Assembly (NCBI RefSeq): GCF_000025265.1
Contig: NC_013739.1
Span: forward strand, 3,348,001 to 3,412,000
Direction: 5' to 3'
Origin: Conexibacter woesei DSM 14684
GTDB taxonomy: Bacteria > Actinomycetota > Thermoleophilia > Solirubrobacterales > Solirubrobacteraceae
Length of the DNA stretch: 64,000 nucleotides
Part shown: in pieces, positions 1-7,563 of the stretch
Layout of the letters: every line of letters begins with the position of its first letter
Position numbering within the stretch: position 1 is the first letter of the stretch
Translations under genes and position numbers: made by a program
Notes under the pieces: model-generated
What the model saw: only the letters and a program-made list of their open reading frames with translations
Told to the model about the DNA's origin: nothing
The model's database searches: none

Positions 1-1834
1 CTCGCGCCGCCGGATCGAGATCGAGCACGACGACCCGCGGGTGCAGCTCCGGGGAACCTCCGGCGAGCACGTCGAGGGCTTCGTCGTCATGCCGGATCCA
101 GCGTGTCTGGTGCCCACGTGCCGCGAACGCGTTCAGCAGGATCTCGCCGAGCGGCTCGTCGGCCTCCAGCAGCACGATGTCCGGTGCGCGGGCGGCGGCG
201 GACGCGGCAGCGCCAGCCGGAAGGACGCGCGAGCGGCCGGCTTCCTTCGCGCGGTAGAGCGCGGCGTCGGCGGCGCGGTGCAGCGCGGTGATGCTCTCGC
301 CGTCGACGCCGCGCTGCGCGACGCCGGCGCTGAAGGAGACCGTGAACGGTTCGCCGTCGTCCGCCGCGAACGGCACCGAGGTGAACTCGGCGAGCAGGTC
401 GAGCAGCCGCTGCTGCGCGTCCTCGCGCGTCATGCCGTACATCCCGACGACGAACTCCTCGCCGCCCCAGCGGCCGATCACGTCCTCGCCGCGGAAGGCC
501 TGTCGCAGCACGTCTCCCATCCGCTGCAGGACGGCGTCGCCGAGCGCGTGGCCGTAGCGATCGTTGACCGCCTTGAACTCGTCGAGGTCGATGATCGCGA
601 GCGTCAGCGCCTCGCCGAAGCGGTGGGCGAGCTGCACGAGCCGCTCGAGCTTCTGCGTCGAGCTGCTGCGGTTCGCGACGCCCGTCAGCGCGTCGGTCTC
701 GGCCAGCATCCGGTGCAGCGCGAAACGTTCGAGCCGGTTGCGGATCCGCGCCAGCAGCTCGGCGGGGACGATCGGCTTCGTCAGGTAGTCATCGGCGCCG
801 GCGGCGAAGACGCGATGGATGGTCGCAGCGTCGCTGTGCCCGGTCAGGAACAGGATCGGCACCGTCGCCCAGCGGTGGTCGTTGCGCAGCACGCCGCAGA
901 GGTCGAGGCCGGTCGTGCCCGGCATGTCGACATCGAGCATCACGATGTCGGGCCGCGATCGTTCGAGCTCCTCCCAGACGCACAGCGGATCGTCGACCGC
1001 GACGACCTCGATGCCATGCGGAGCGAGCAGCGTCGAGATGGTGTCGAGCACGAGACGGTCATCGTCGATCGCGAGCAGCGTGACGACCTCGCTGCGCGTC
1101 CGCTCGATCAGCTGCACCGCGTGGTCGAGGACCTGCTGGATCGGGAGCGACTTCGCCGCGAAGCCGCGGCCGCCGCGCCGCGCGACCTCGACGCGGTCGA
1201 CGAACGTGTCCCGCACTGTCAGGACGAGCACCGGCACCGGGTCGGGCTCGGCGGCCAGCTCGGCGAGCAGCTCGTACGCGTCCGCGGTGCCGTCGGCGAA
1301 CGTGAGGTCCAGCAGGACGAGGTCGGGACGCTCCAGCAGGGCGAGCGCGCGCCCACCTGCCGGCGATGACGCGGTGCGCGCGCGGAGCCCGCGGGCGACG
1401 GCCTCGGCGGCGAGCCGGTCGGCGATCACGCGATCGTCGTCGATCACGAGGATCAGCGACGGCGCGCCCACCAGCGGCGGCGGCTCGGGCGGCTCCGCCT
1501 CAGCGACCGCCGGCGACCCCTGCAGGGTCTCGCGCAGCTCCGCCACCAGCTCCGCCGCGTGCCATGCGGCCGTGGAGGTGAGCGGCGGCGACACCGTCAG
1601 CAGCCGCTCCAGCTCGTGAGCGTTCCCGGTCGCGGAGCCGAAGCCGAACGTCCCGACCGATCCCGCCAGCTTGTGCGCTTCTGCGGCGCCCTGCGCTCGC
1701 AGTGGGGCGTCGTCGACGCCGCGGATCGAGGAGAGGACCGCGCGCTCGACGACTGCGACCTGTTCGAAGATCGTCGCGCGATGGCGCGCCCACGCCTCCG
1801 CGAGCAGCGGCTCGAGCGGCGGCGGGCCGCTCAT
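1..1834 (-). CDS. Hpt-REC-REC-GGDEF-REC hybrid diguanylate cyclase (C-terminus beyond window)
   Basis: Cytoplasmic signalling protein expected to make cyclic di-GMP. Translated from the ATG at 1834, domains run in the order Hpt (phosphoacceptor His54 in AHKLAG), receiver 1 (about 128-245), receiver 2 (about 250-365, with LDVDMPG and TKP), GGDEF (GGEEF at about residue 457) and the start of a third receiver-like domain cut by the window edge. An RxxD inhibitory site (RGED) lies five residues before GGEEF, so product inhibition is likely. The start overlaps the stop of the upstream response regulator (ATGA), implying translational coupling and probably a phosphorelay between the two. The domain order is read directly; the phosphate flow is inferred. 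The gene is open at the left edge, so its total length is unknown. Confidence 0.9.
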   Translation of the reverse strand, partial: MSGPPPLEPLLAEAWARHRATIFEQVAVVERAVLSSIRGVDDAPLRAQGAAEAHKLAGSVGTFGFGSATGNAHELERLLTVSPPLTSTAAWHAAELVAELRETLQGSPAVAEAEPPEPPPLVGAPSLILVIDDDRVIADRLAAEAVARGLRARTASSPAGGRALALLERPDLVLLDLTFADGTADAYELLAELAAEPDPVPVLVLTVRDTFVDRVEVARRGGRGFAAKSLPIQQVLDHAVQLIERTRSEVVTLLAIDDDRLVLDTISTLLAPHGIEVVAVDDPLCVWEELERSRPDIVMLDVDMPGTTGLDLCGVLRNDHRWATVPILFLTGHSDAATIHRVFAAGADDYLTKPIVPAELLARIRNRLERFALHRMLAETDALTGVANRSSSTQKLERLVQLAHRFGEALTLAIIDLDEFKAVNDRYGHALGDAVLQRMGDVLRQAFRGEDVIGRWGGEEFVVGMYGMTREDAQQRLLDLLAEFTSVPFAADDGEPFTVSFSAGVAQRGVDGESITALHRAADAALYRAKEAGRSRVLPAGAAASAAARAPDIVLLEADEPLGEILLNAFAARGHQTRWIRHDDEALDVLAGGSPELHPRVVVLDLDPAAR

Positions 1835-2211
1835 CTGGTCCAGCCCAGCGCATCGGAGATCTCGCCTGCGAGCAGGGCGACGGAGAAGGGCTTGGGCAGC
1901 GTCGCGGCGGCGCCGAGTGCGACGAGGCCTTCGAGCACCGCAGGCTCGTCGTGCCCGGTCAGGAAGACGACGGGGATGTGCGTCGTCGCGTCATCGCGGC
2001 GCAGCGCCGCGAGCGTCGCCGGTCCGTCCATCTCCGGCATCTCGACGTCGAGCAGGACGGCATCGGGCTGCCGGGCGGTGGCTGCCGAGACGGCCTCGGC
2101 GCCGGACCCGACACTCGTCGCCTCCCAGCCAGCGCCTTCGAGCGCGATGATCGCCATCTCGCGCATCACGTCGGAGTCGTCGATGATCAGGATCCTGCGT
2201 TCAGTCAGCAG
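1831..2211 (-). CDS. Single-domain (CheY-like) response regulator, probable CTG start
   Basis: Stand-alone receiver domain of about 126 residues. It carries the acidic pair in LIIDDSD, the phosphoacceptor Asp in LLDVEMPEMDG, a Thr in FLTGHD and the switch Lys in LPKPF. The first ATG/GTG codons in frame (GTG at 2169) would delete the first beta strand and the essential DD pair. In-frame CTG codons at 2211 and 2208 restore the complete fold. A strong GAGGAG Shine-Dalgarno sits nine bases before the CTG at 2211 and overlaps the stop of the L,D-transpeptidase gene, so I place the start there. The gene ends in a four-base overlap with the hybrid diguanylate cyclase, which probably exchanges phosphate with it. 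Confidence 0.8.
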   Translation of the reverse strand: MLTERRILIIDDSDVMREMAIIALEGAGWEATSVGSGAEAVSAATARQPDAVLLDVEMPEMDGPATLAALRRDDATTHIPVVFLTGHDEPAVLEGLVALGAAATLPKPFSVALLAGEISDALGWTR

Positions 2212-2224
2212 AGTGATTCACTCC

Positions 2225-2941
2225 TCAGGCGATCGTGATCGGGACGCCGGGCGTCATGCGTGTCGCGAGCCAAGTCACGGCGCTCGTGGCCAGGCGGATG
2301 CAGCCGTGCGAGACAGCCGTTCCGAGCTGTCCGCCGACGTTGTCGAGTCCGTGGAGGGCGATCTGACCCGGCCCGCCGGCGAACTCCTGCAGGACGTTCG
2401 AGCGGGCGCTGGTCGCGAGCGCGAACGGGGCGCCGGCGGCGTCGCCCGGCAGGCGCACGTTCTCCTCGACGAAGTAGGCGCCGCGAGGGGTGGGGGTCGA
2501 GCGCTTGCCGACGATCGCACTGAACGTGCGCAGTCGTCGCCCGCCGCCGTAGACGGTCACGCGCCGCGCGCCCACGTCGACGACGATGTGCCACGCGGTG
2601 GTCGAGAGCCGCACGTGCGCGGCGCGGATCCAGCCCGACCGCGGCGGTGTCAGCGCCAACGTGCGCCCGGGGAGTCGCACGCGCAACCAGCCGCGGCCGC
2701 GCCGGTCGCTGGTCTGACCGATCACCGGCAGCGCCGTGCGCACCCGGGTGATCGGTCGTCTGGAGCCGACGCGCGCGACCAGCCGGCCGTCGGCGGTCGG
2801 GCGGTCCCGCGCGTCGTGCGCCGTCGGCAGGGCGGCGACCAGCTGGCGGGGCGCGACCCGCGCGGCGGCGGTCGCCTGCGCCGCTGCAGCGCCGGCGACC
2901 AGCGCCGGCAGGCAGACGAGGGTCGCGACGCCGCGGAGCAT
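2225..2941 (-). CDS. Secreted L,D-transpeptidase (YkuD domain)
   Basis: Peptidoglycan-modifying enzyme of 238 residues. An N-terminal hydrophobic segment with an Ala-rich end looks like a signal peptide, followed by an SH3-like stretch (about 50-110) and a YkuD domain (about 115-238). The catalytic motif is complete: HGLDN at about residue 197 followed by SHGCIRL with Cys214. The family forms 3-3 cross-links or attaches proteins to diaminopimelate. The ATG at 2941 shares one base with the stop of the upstream DUF3494 gene (TGATG), so the two are translationally coupled; an upstream in-frame start would remove the signal peptide from the N-terminus. Whether it anchors the neighbouring surface protein is only an inference. 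Confidence 0.9.
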   Translation of the reverse strand: MLRGVATLVCLPALVAGAAAAQATAAARVAPRQLVAALPTAHDARDRPTADGRLVARVGSRRPITRVRTALPVIGQTSDRRGRGWLRVRLPGRTLALTPPRSGWIRAAHVRLSTTAWHIVVDVGARRVTVYGGGRRLRTFSAIVGKRSTPTPRGAYFVEENVRLPGDAAGAPFALATSARSNVLQEFAGGPGQIALHGLDNVGGQLGTAVSHGCIRLATSAVTWLATRMTPGVPITIA

Positions 2942-4179
2942 CAGCCGGTGAATCCGCCGGGGGTGCGCGGCGGCCGCGACGGAGGGGTCGACGGCCGCTG
3001 GGGGGCGGCAACGGGACGTCGGGCCGCGGCGCATGCGCGCATGCGCATCCTGCGCGTCACGGCGGGTGTGCCGTCGTTGAACGTGACGCGTGCCTTCAGC
3101 GTCGAGATGCCGTCGCCCGGCTCGATCATCGCGGCGAATGGGGCGCGTCTCGCGGTCGTGACGACCAGTCTGTCGACCGTGAACACGACGCGCCGGATCG
3201 AGCGGCCGGTCACGAGGGCGCGGAAGGTGCGTTGAACGCAGCGGGTCGTGCCGTATCTGGCGACTCTGCTCGGGGTGGTGGTGAGGGCGCCTCTCCCGTT
3301 CGGAGCGGCGTTGGTGCCGTTGCCGCCGCCCGGTCCGCCGCCCTGTGTGCCGCCGCCTCCGCCGGTGCCGCCACCGCCGGAGCCACCGCCGCCTCCTCCG
3401 GGAGTGCCTCCGCCGGGAGTGCCTCCGCCGGTCGCGCAGCGCGCTGCGGTGATCGTGTCGTTGATCAACGTCACCGCGCCGTTACGGGCGAGCGCACGCC
3501 CGTGCAGCGTGACGCCGTCGGTCAGCGTGATCGACGTCAGCGCCAGGATGTTCCCGGCGAAGACGGATGTCGTGCCGAGCGTCGCGGAGCTGCCGACCTG
3601 CCAGAAGACGTTGCACGGCTGCGCGCCGTTGACGAGGCTCACGTGGCTGCCCGATCCGGTGATCAGCGTCGAGCCGGCCTGGAAGACGAACACGGCGCTG
3701 GGGTCGCCCTGCGCGTCGAGCGTGAGCTGGCCGGTCAACGCGAGCGCCGAGGCGGACCTGTAGACGCCGGGCGTGAGCGTGTGGCCGGTGAGGTCGGCGG
3801 GCACGGCCGCGGGCGGCGTGCGCCCGGCGGCGTCGTCGTAGGCTGTCGTGAGATCGGACTGCGCCTGGCCCGCGACCGCGTCGGCCGCGTGGATCGTCCC
3901 GTTGACGGTCCCAGGCGGGAAGCCGATCACCGCGGTTCCCGGACTGACGCCGAGGTTGCCGTTGATCGTCGACGGGCCGATATTGGTCACCGTCGAGCCG
4001 GAGAGGACCGCGAAGCTGTCAGCCGTTCCGAGACCGACCGGCGGCTGGGCGGCGAGCGCGGCGCTCGTGAGCGACGTCAGCACAACCAGCAGCGCGACGG
4101 CGAACGCTCCGGCGACGCGACGTGCCGACAGCGAGATGCCTGCGAAGGGGTCGCAGGTGGTGCGTGGTGCGGTGGCCAT
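2941..4179 (-). CDS. Secreted DUF3494 / ice-binding-like protein with Gly-rich linker
   Basis: Predicted exported protein of 412 residues. The ATG at 4179 has GAGAGG nine bases upstream and opens a signal peptide (hydrophobic AGAFAVALLVVLTSLTSAALA). Residues about 50-245 form the DUF3494 beta-helix fold known from ice-binding proteins and adhesins, recognisable by LGTADSFAVLSGSTVTN, LTPGVYRS and the FVFQAGSTL strand pattern. A roughly 35-residue Gly-rich linker follows, then a small C-terminal domain containing RRVVFTVD and a Pro/Arg-rich tail. Ice binding is known for some family members, but many members are of unknown role; surface adhesion is equally possible. First gene of the coupled minus-strand set. 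Confidence 0.85.
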   Translation of the reverse strand: MATAPRTTCDPFAGISLSARRVAGAFAVALLVVLTSLTSAALAAQPPVGLGTADSFAVLSGSTVTNIGPSTINGNLGVSPGTAVIGFPPGTVNGTIHAADAVAGQAQSDLTTAYDDAAGRTPPAAVPADLTGHTLTPGVYRSASALALTGQLTLDAQGDPSAVFVFQAGSTLITGSGSHVSLVNGAQPCNVFWQVGSSATLGTTSVFAGNILALTSITLTDGVTLHGRALARNGAVTLINDTITAARCATGGGTPGGGTPGGGGGGSGGGGTGGGGGTQGGGPGGGNGTNAAPNGRGALTTTPSRVARYGTTRCVQRTFRALVTGRSIRRVVFTVDRLVVTTARRAPFAAMIEPGDGISTLKARVTFNDGTPAVTRRMRMRACAAARRPVAAPQRPSTPPSRPPRTPGGFTG

Positions 4180-4488
4180 GGCCGACCGCCTCTCTGCTCC
4201 TCTCACGAAGTTGGCGCCGAGGGAGCGAGAAGAGCAAGGAGACTCACCAAACGCGTCCGTCAACGTAACATGCGTTTGCTGAATGCTCTAAATAATTGTC
4301 TCAATTGGCGCACGCAAGTGCGATCTGCGTTGCACGGCGGATGAGATAGCAACGTTCGTCCAGTTTGCGACGCAGAACTCACGCCCAGACGGGCGATTAG
4401 CGGCGTCCGGCGTGGCGGGGCGTGCGCCAAGTGTCCAAATCGCACACGATCCACCGGAAATCGACACATAGTGAGCTAAGCTTCACCA
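4180..4488. promoter_or_regulatory. Divergent intergenic region between DUF3494 and EAL-DICT genes
   Basis: No gene. The stretch 4258-4345 is strikingly AT-rich for this genome and carries a palindrome (AATTG-TCT-CAATT, 4294-4306), plus related TGCGTTTGC / TGCGTTGC / GCACGCAAGTGC elements. This is a plausible shared operator and promoter zone. On the plus strand TAAGCT at 4477-4482 sits six bases before the EAL-DICT ATG, fitting a -10 box of a leaderless transcript. Confidence 0.55.
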
Positions 4489-5766
4489 ATGGAGATCGGT
4501 GGGTGGGAGGCGCAGGCGACGGTGGCCGGCGGGTTGGACGAGCTGCTGCGGCTCGGCCAGGTGCGCACGGCCTTTCAGCCGATCGTGGACCTCGAGACAG
4601 GCCGTCTGTTCGGGTTCGAGGCGCTGTCGCGCGGCCCGGAGGGGAGCGATCTCGAGCAGCCCGACCGGTTGTTCGCCGCCGCGCGCGCGGACGATCGCCT
4701 CGCTGCGCTCGACTCGCTCTGCCAGGTCACGGCGCTGGCGAGCGCCGAGGCGCACGCGATCCAATCGCCGCTGACGTTGTTCGTCAACGTCGAGCCGGAC
4801 TCCGCCTGCTTCGGATCGCTGCCGCATGTCGGGCGCGGCGTGCGCGGCATCATCGAGCTCACTGAGCGCACGCTCACCAGCCGGCTGGCGGAGCTGCTCC
4901 CGGCCGTTCGCTCGGCACGCGAGCGGGGGTGGGGGATCGCGCTCGACGACATCGGCGCCGACACCCGCTCGCTCGCGCTGATGCCGTTGCTGCGCCCGGA
5001 CGTGATCAAGCTCGACCTGCGGCTCGTGCAGACACAGCCGACGCCCGAGATCGCCGCGATCGCGGGCGCCGTCGGCGCCCAGGCCGAACGCACCGGCGCG
5101 ACCGTCCTCGCCGAGGGCATCGAGACCGAGGAACAGGCGCAGTACGCCCGCGCGCTGGGCGCGACGCTCGGCCAGGGGTACCTGTTCGGCCGGCCGACGT
5201 CCGTGCCGAAGCGCACCCAGAGCACGGAGGTCCCGGTGCCGATCCACACCACCGCGCTGCCGTACACCTGGCGCACGCCGTTCGAGCTGGCCAGCTCGCG
5301 CTGCAGGATTCGCCACGGGACGATCGGACTGCTCGCGTCGATCAGCCGCGAGCTCGAGCGCCAGGCGGTCCGCAATCGCCGCTCGTCGCTGCTGATCAGC
5401 AGCTTCCCCGGCGTCGACCGCTGGATGACGCAGATGAACGAGGTCTACGCGGACCTGGCGAGAGAGCTCGCGTTCGCCGCGGTGCTCGCGGTCGGCGTGC
5501 CGCCCGAGCCGTTCCCCGGCGTCAAGGGCGTCAACATCCACGAGGGCGACCCGGTCAGCGGCACGTGGAACGTCATCGTCGTCAGCGCCCACTCCGCGTC
5601 GATGGTGGTCGCCAAGGAGCGTCCCCGCGACGGCGCCGCCGAGCAGGAGTTCGACTTCATCGTGAGCTACGACCGCGACCTGATCGTCGAGTGCGCGCAG
5701 GCACTGATGCTCCGCATCGCGCGCCTGTCGCGTCCGCGCGCCAGTGACGCGATGGTGCTCGCTTAG
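4489..5766 (+). CDS. EAL-DICT c-di-GMP phosphodiesterase
   Basis: Cytoplasmic protein of 425 residues expected to hydrolyse cyclic di-GMP. The EAL domain spans about 25-245: EAL at 44-46, the Asn motif VNVEP, the Glu of IELTE, ALDDIGAD, IKLD and AEGIET are all present, so it is probably active. The C-terminal part (about 255-400) resembles the DICT sensory domain typically attached to GGDEF/EAL and two-component proteins. It is divergent from a surface-protein operon that ends in a diguanylate cyclase, so the two halves may set local c-di-GMP in opposite directions. There is no Shine-Dalgarno before the ATG; a -10-like TAAGCT six bases upstream suggests a leaderless mRNA. Confidence 0.9.
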   Translation: MEIGGWEAQATVAGGLDELLRLGQVRTAFQPIVDLETGRLFGFEALSRGPEGSDLEQPDRLFAAARADDRLAALDSLCQVTALASAEAHAIQSPLTLFVNVEPDSACFGSLPHVGRGVRGIIELTERTLTSRLAELLPAVRSARERGWGIALDDIGADTRSLALMPLLRPDVIKLDLRLVQTQPTPEIAAIAGAVGAQAERTGATVLAEGIETEEQAQYARALGATLGQGYLFGRPTSVPKRTQSTEVPVPIHTTALPYTWRTPFELASSRCRIRHGTIGLLASISRELERQAVRNRRSSLLISSFPGVDRWMTQMNEVYADLARELAFAAVLAVGVPPEPFPGVKGVNIHEGDPVSGTWNVIVVSAHSASMVVAKERPRDGAAEQEFDFIVSYDRDLIVECAQALMLRIARLSRPRASDAMVLA

Positions 5767-5794
5767 TAGAAGAAAGTAGAGTAATGTGGAACTT

Positions 5795-5815
5795 GTGAGC
5801 GGTCGACCCGCTCAC
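5795..5815 (+). terminator. Hairpin after EAL-DICT gene
   Basis: Perfect 8-bp inverted repeat GTGAGCGG / CCGCTCAC around a TCGAC loop, 29 bases after the EAL-DICT stop. There is no T-run, as is common in high-GC genomes, so termination is only probable. Confidence 0.45.
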
Positions 5816-5874
5816 TCGTCGCTCCAGACCCCGGTGGCGTTGCTGGTCAACGGACTCTGAGCTTTGGGAGCGGC

Positions 5875-6204
5875 ATGAGAGCCGATCACGGGTACCACCT
5901 CTTCTCTGCAGACGTGCGGCTCGGGACGGGCGGGCACGTCGTGACGCTCGCAGGCGAGCTGGACCTGGCGGGCGTGACGGCCCTCGACACCTGCATCGCC
6001 CGGCTTTCTCCGCGTGCCGACGAGCTGGTGCTCGACTTCGGAGAACTGCGGTTCATCGATGCCAATGGCCTGCACGCGATCGCCAGTGCCGCAGGGCGAG
6101 TGGCGGCCGGCGGCGGCTCGCTGACGATCAGCTCTCCGCGGCCCGCGTGCCGCCGGCTGCTCGACCTCGTCGGGTTCGACCGAATCGTGGCGGTTCGGCC
6201 ATGA
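5875..6204 (+). CDS. STAS-domain anti-sigma-factor antagonist-like protein
   Basis: Small cytoplasmic protein of 109 residues filling a single STAS domain, with the typical start VVTLAGELDLAGV and the loop LRFIDANGL. In SpoIIAA/RsbV proteins this loop reads D-S-x-G and its Ser is phosphorylated by an anti-sigma kinase. Here the Ser is replaced by Ala (D-A-N-G), so canonical phospho-switching at that residue looks impossible. The ATG at 5875 has GGGAG six bases upstream. The stop overlaps the start of the following sigma-like gene (ATGA), which suggests a coupled partner-switching role. No anti-sigma kinase is encoded nearby. Confidence 0.85.
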   Translation: MRADHGYHLFSADVRLGTGGHVVTLAGELDLAGVTALDTCIARLSPRADELVLDFGELRFIDANGLHAIASAAGRVAAGGGSLTISSPRPACRRLLDLVGFDRIVAVRP

Positions 6205-6743
6205 GTCTCCTCAGCCTCAACCGGCGGGGCACATCCACCGCCAGCTCTGAGCGCGTCGCGCAGTCCGTCGCCGACGCCGCTCGGCGCGTGCGGGCCGTCG
6301 GAACGGCCTTCGACCGGCACGCGAGCGTCCTCCGCCGGCTCGCGCTGTTCGTCGCCGAGGACGCGCGGATCGCCGACGACGCCGTCGCCGGAGCCTTCGT
6401 CTCCCTGGCGTTTGGTCCCGACGACGTCGAGCCTGCGCGGGAGAACCTTCTCGCCGCGTTGGCCGGAGAGGTCTACGTCCGCTGCGTCCGGGCGCGCGTG
6501 CCGTTCGAGCGGCACGCGCGCCCAGCGGGCGGGCGTGCCGACGCCGACACCGGTTCGGCGCGGGCGGCCCGAGCGACGTTCGCGCTGCTGCCCCGCGAGC
6601 AGCGTGACCTGCTCGTCCTGATCCTGTTCGGCGGACACACGCGCCGTCAGGCGGCTCGTCGCGTCGGCTTGAGCGACGACGCCGCGGCAACGTCGATCAA
6701 GGCTGCGCTGCGCGCCCTGCGCCCGCCGCAGCGATCGCGCTGA
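6201..6743 (+). CDS. Sigma-70-like (ECF-type) protein
   Basis: Protein of 180 residues. The N-terminal half (about 35-95) is weakly reminiscent of sigma region 2 (FDRHASVLRRLALFVAED). The C-terminal part (about 125-178) is a clear sigma region 4 helix-turn-helix (ALLPREQRDLLVLILFGGHT, then RRQAARRVGLS). Region 2 is divergent, so it may be a degenerate or specialised ECF factor. It starts inside the stop codon of the STAS gene, implying coupled expression and a functional link to it. The stop abuts the convergent GAF-ANTAR gene with no spacer. Confidence 0.65.
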   Translation: MSLLSLNRRGTSTASSERVAQSVADAARRVRAVGTAFDRHASVLRRLALFVAEDARIADDAVAGAFVSLAFGPDDVEPARENLLAALAGEVYVRCVRARVPFERHARPAGGRADADTGSARAARATFALLPREQRDLLVLILFGGHTRRQAARRVGLSDDAAATSIKAALRALRPPQRSR

Positions 6744-7490
6744 TCAGCGCTCGGACGTCGACGAGCCCGGCTCGGCGACGGTGAGCGAGGCGTCGAGACG
6801 CCCGTCGATCACGTCGCGCGCGACGGCGCTGAGCCGAAGGTTGTGCGTCCGCGCGTGAGCGCGCAGCCGCGCGAACGCTACGTCCACGCCGACCTGGGCG
6901 CGTTCGGCCAACACGCCCTTCGCCTGCTCGATCATCACCCGGCTCCGGAGCGCGCCCTGCAGCTGCTCGACGACCCCGCGCGCCTCGCGCACCGCGCGCT
7001 CCTGCAGCAGCGCGATCGCGGCGACGTCGGCCATTCCCTGGCCGAGCGGGACGTCGCGCTCGGTCAGCCGCCCGGCGTCGGCACGGAACAGGTTCAGCGC
7101 CCCGATCGTCTCGCCGCGCACCCGCATCGGGACCGCCTGCACGGAGCGGAACCCCTTCTCGACGGCGGCCGGCGCGAACCGCGGCCAGCGATCGGCCGCG
7201 GCGCGGAGGTCCTCGCTGAACATCGCCCGGCCGTGCTGGTAGCACTCGAAGCAGGGACCCTCGTCGTTCTGGGTCTCCAGCAGCTCCAGCGCCTCCGAGC
7301 GCTCGCTCGAGGACGCCATCACCCGCAGCGTTCCCGCGGCATCCGCCAGCAGCAGTCCGGCCTCGGCGCAGTCGAGCAGCTCCACGCAGCGTTCGGTCAG
7401 CCGGTGCAGGAACTCCAGCACGTCGAAATCGTCGACCATCGTGTCGGCCAGCTCGACGAACGTCTCCACGATCCGCTGCTCTCGTGTCAT
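6744..7490 (-). CDS. GAF-ANTAR RNA-binding antiterminator protein
   Basis: Cytoplasmic protein of 248 residues with a GAF sensor domain (about 20-165; the GPCFECYQHG segment is typical of this actinobacterial type) and a C-terminal ANTAR domain (about 175-235: RVMIEQAKGVLAERAQVGVD). ANTAR domains bind paired hairpins in nascent mRNA and prevent termination. The ligand of the GAF domain is unknown. A second GAF-ANTAR gene of the same architecture lies just upstream on the same strand. Confidence 0.88.
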   Translation of the reverse strand: MTREQRIVETFVELADTMVDDFDVLEFLHRLTERCVELLDCAEAGLLLADAAGTLRVMASSSERSEALELLETQNDEGPCFECYQHGRAMFSEDLRAAADRWPRFAPAAVEKGFRSVQAVPMRVRGETIGALNLFRADAGRLTERDVPLGQGMADVAAIALLQERAVREARGVVEQLQGALRSRVMIEQAKGVLAERAQVGVDVAFARLRAHARTHNLRLSAVARDVIDGRLDASLTVAEPGSSTSER

Positions 7491-7563
7491 GCCCCGGTCC
7501 CTGTCCCGTTGGCCCCTGCCACCGACGGCGACAGTATCAAGCGACGACGTCCACGCCCGCGCG

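Noticed and set aside
41-1369. 442-codon plus-strand frame opposite the diguanylate cyclase
   Set aside because: The minus strand encodes intact receiver and GGDEF motifs; this frame is compositional noise.
4260-4469. 69-codon minus-strand frame in the divergent promoter region
   Set aside because: Lies across the AT-rich regulatory island, ends at the upstream edge of the DUF3494 gene and has no coding signature.
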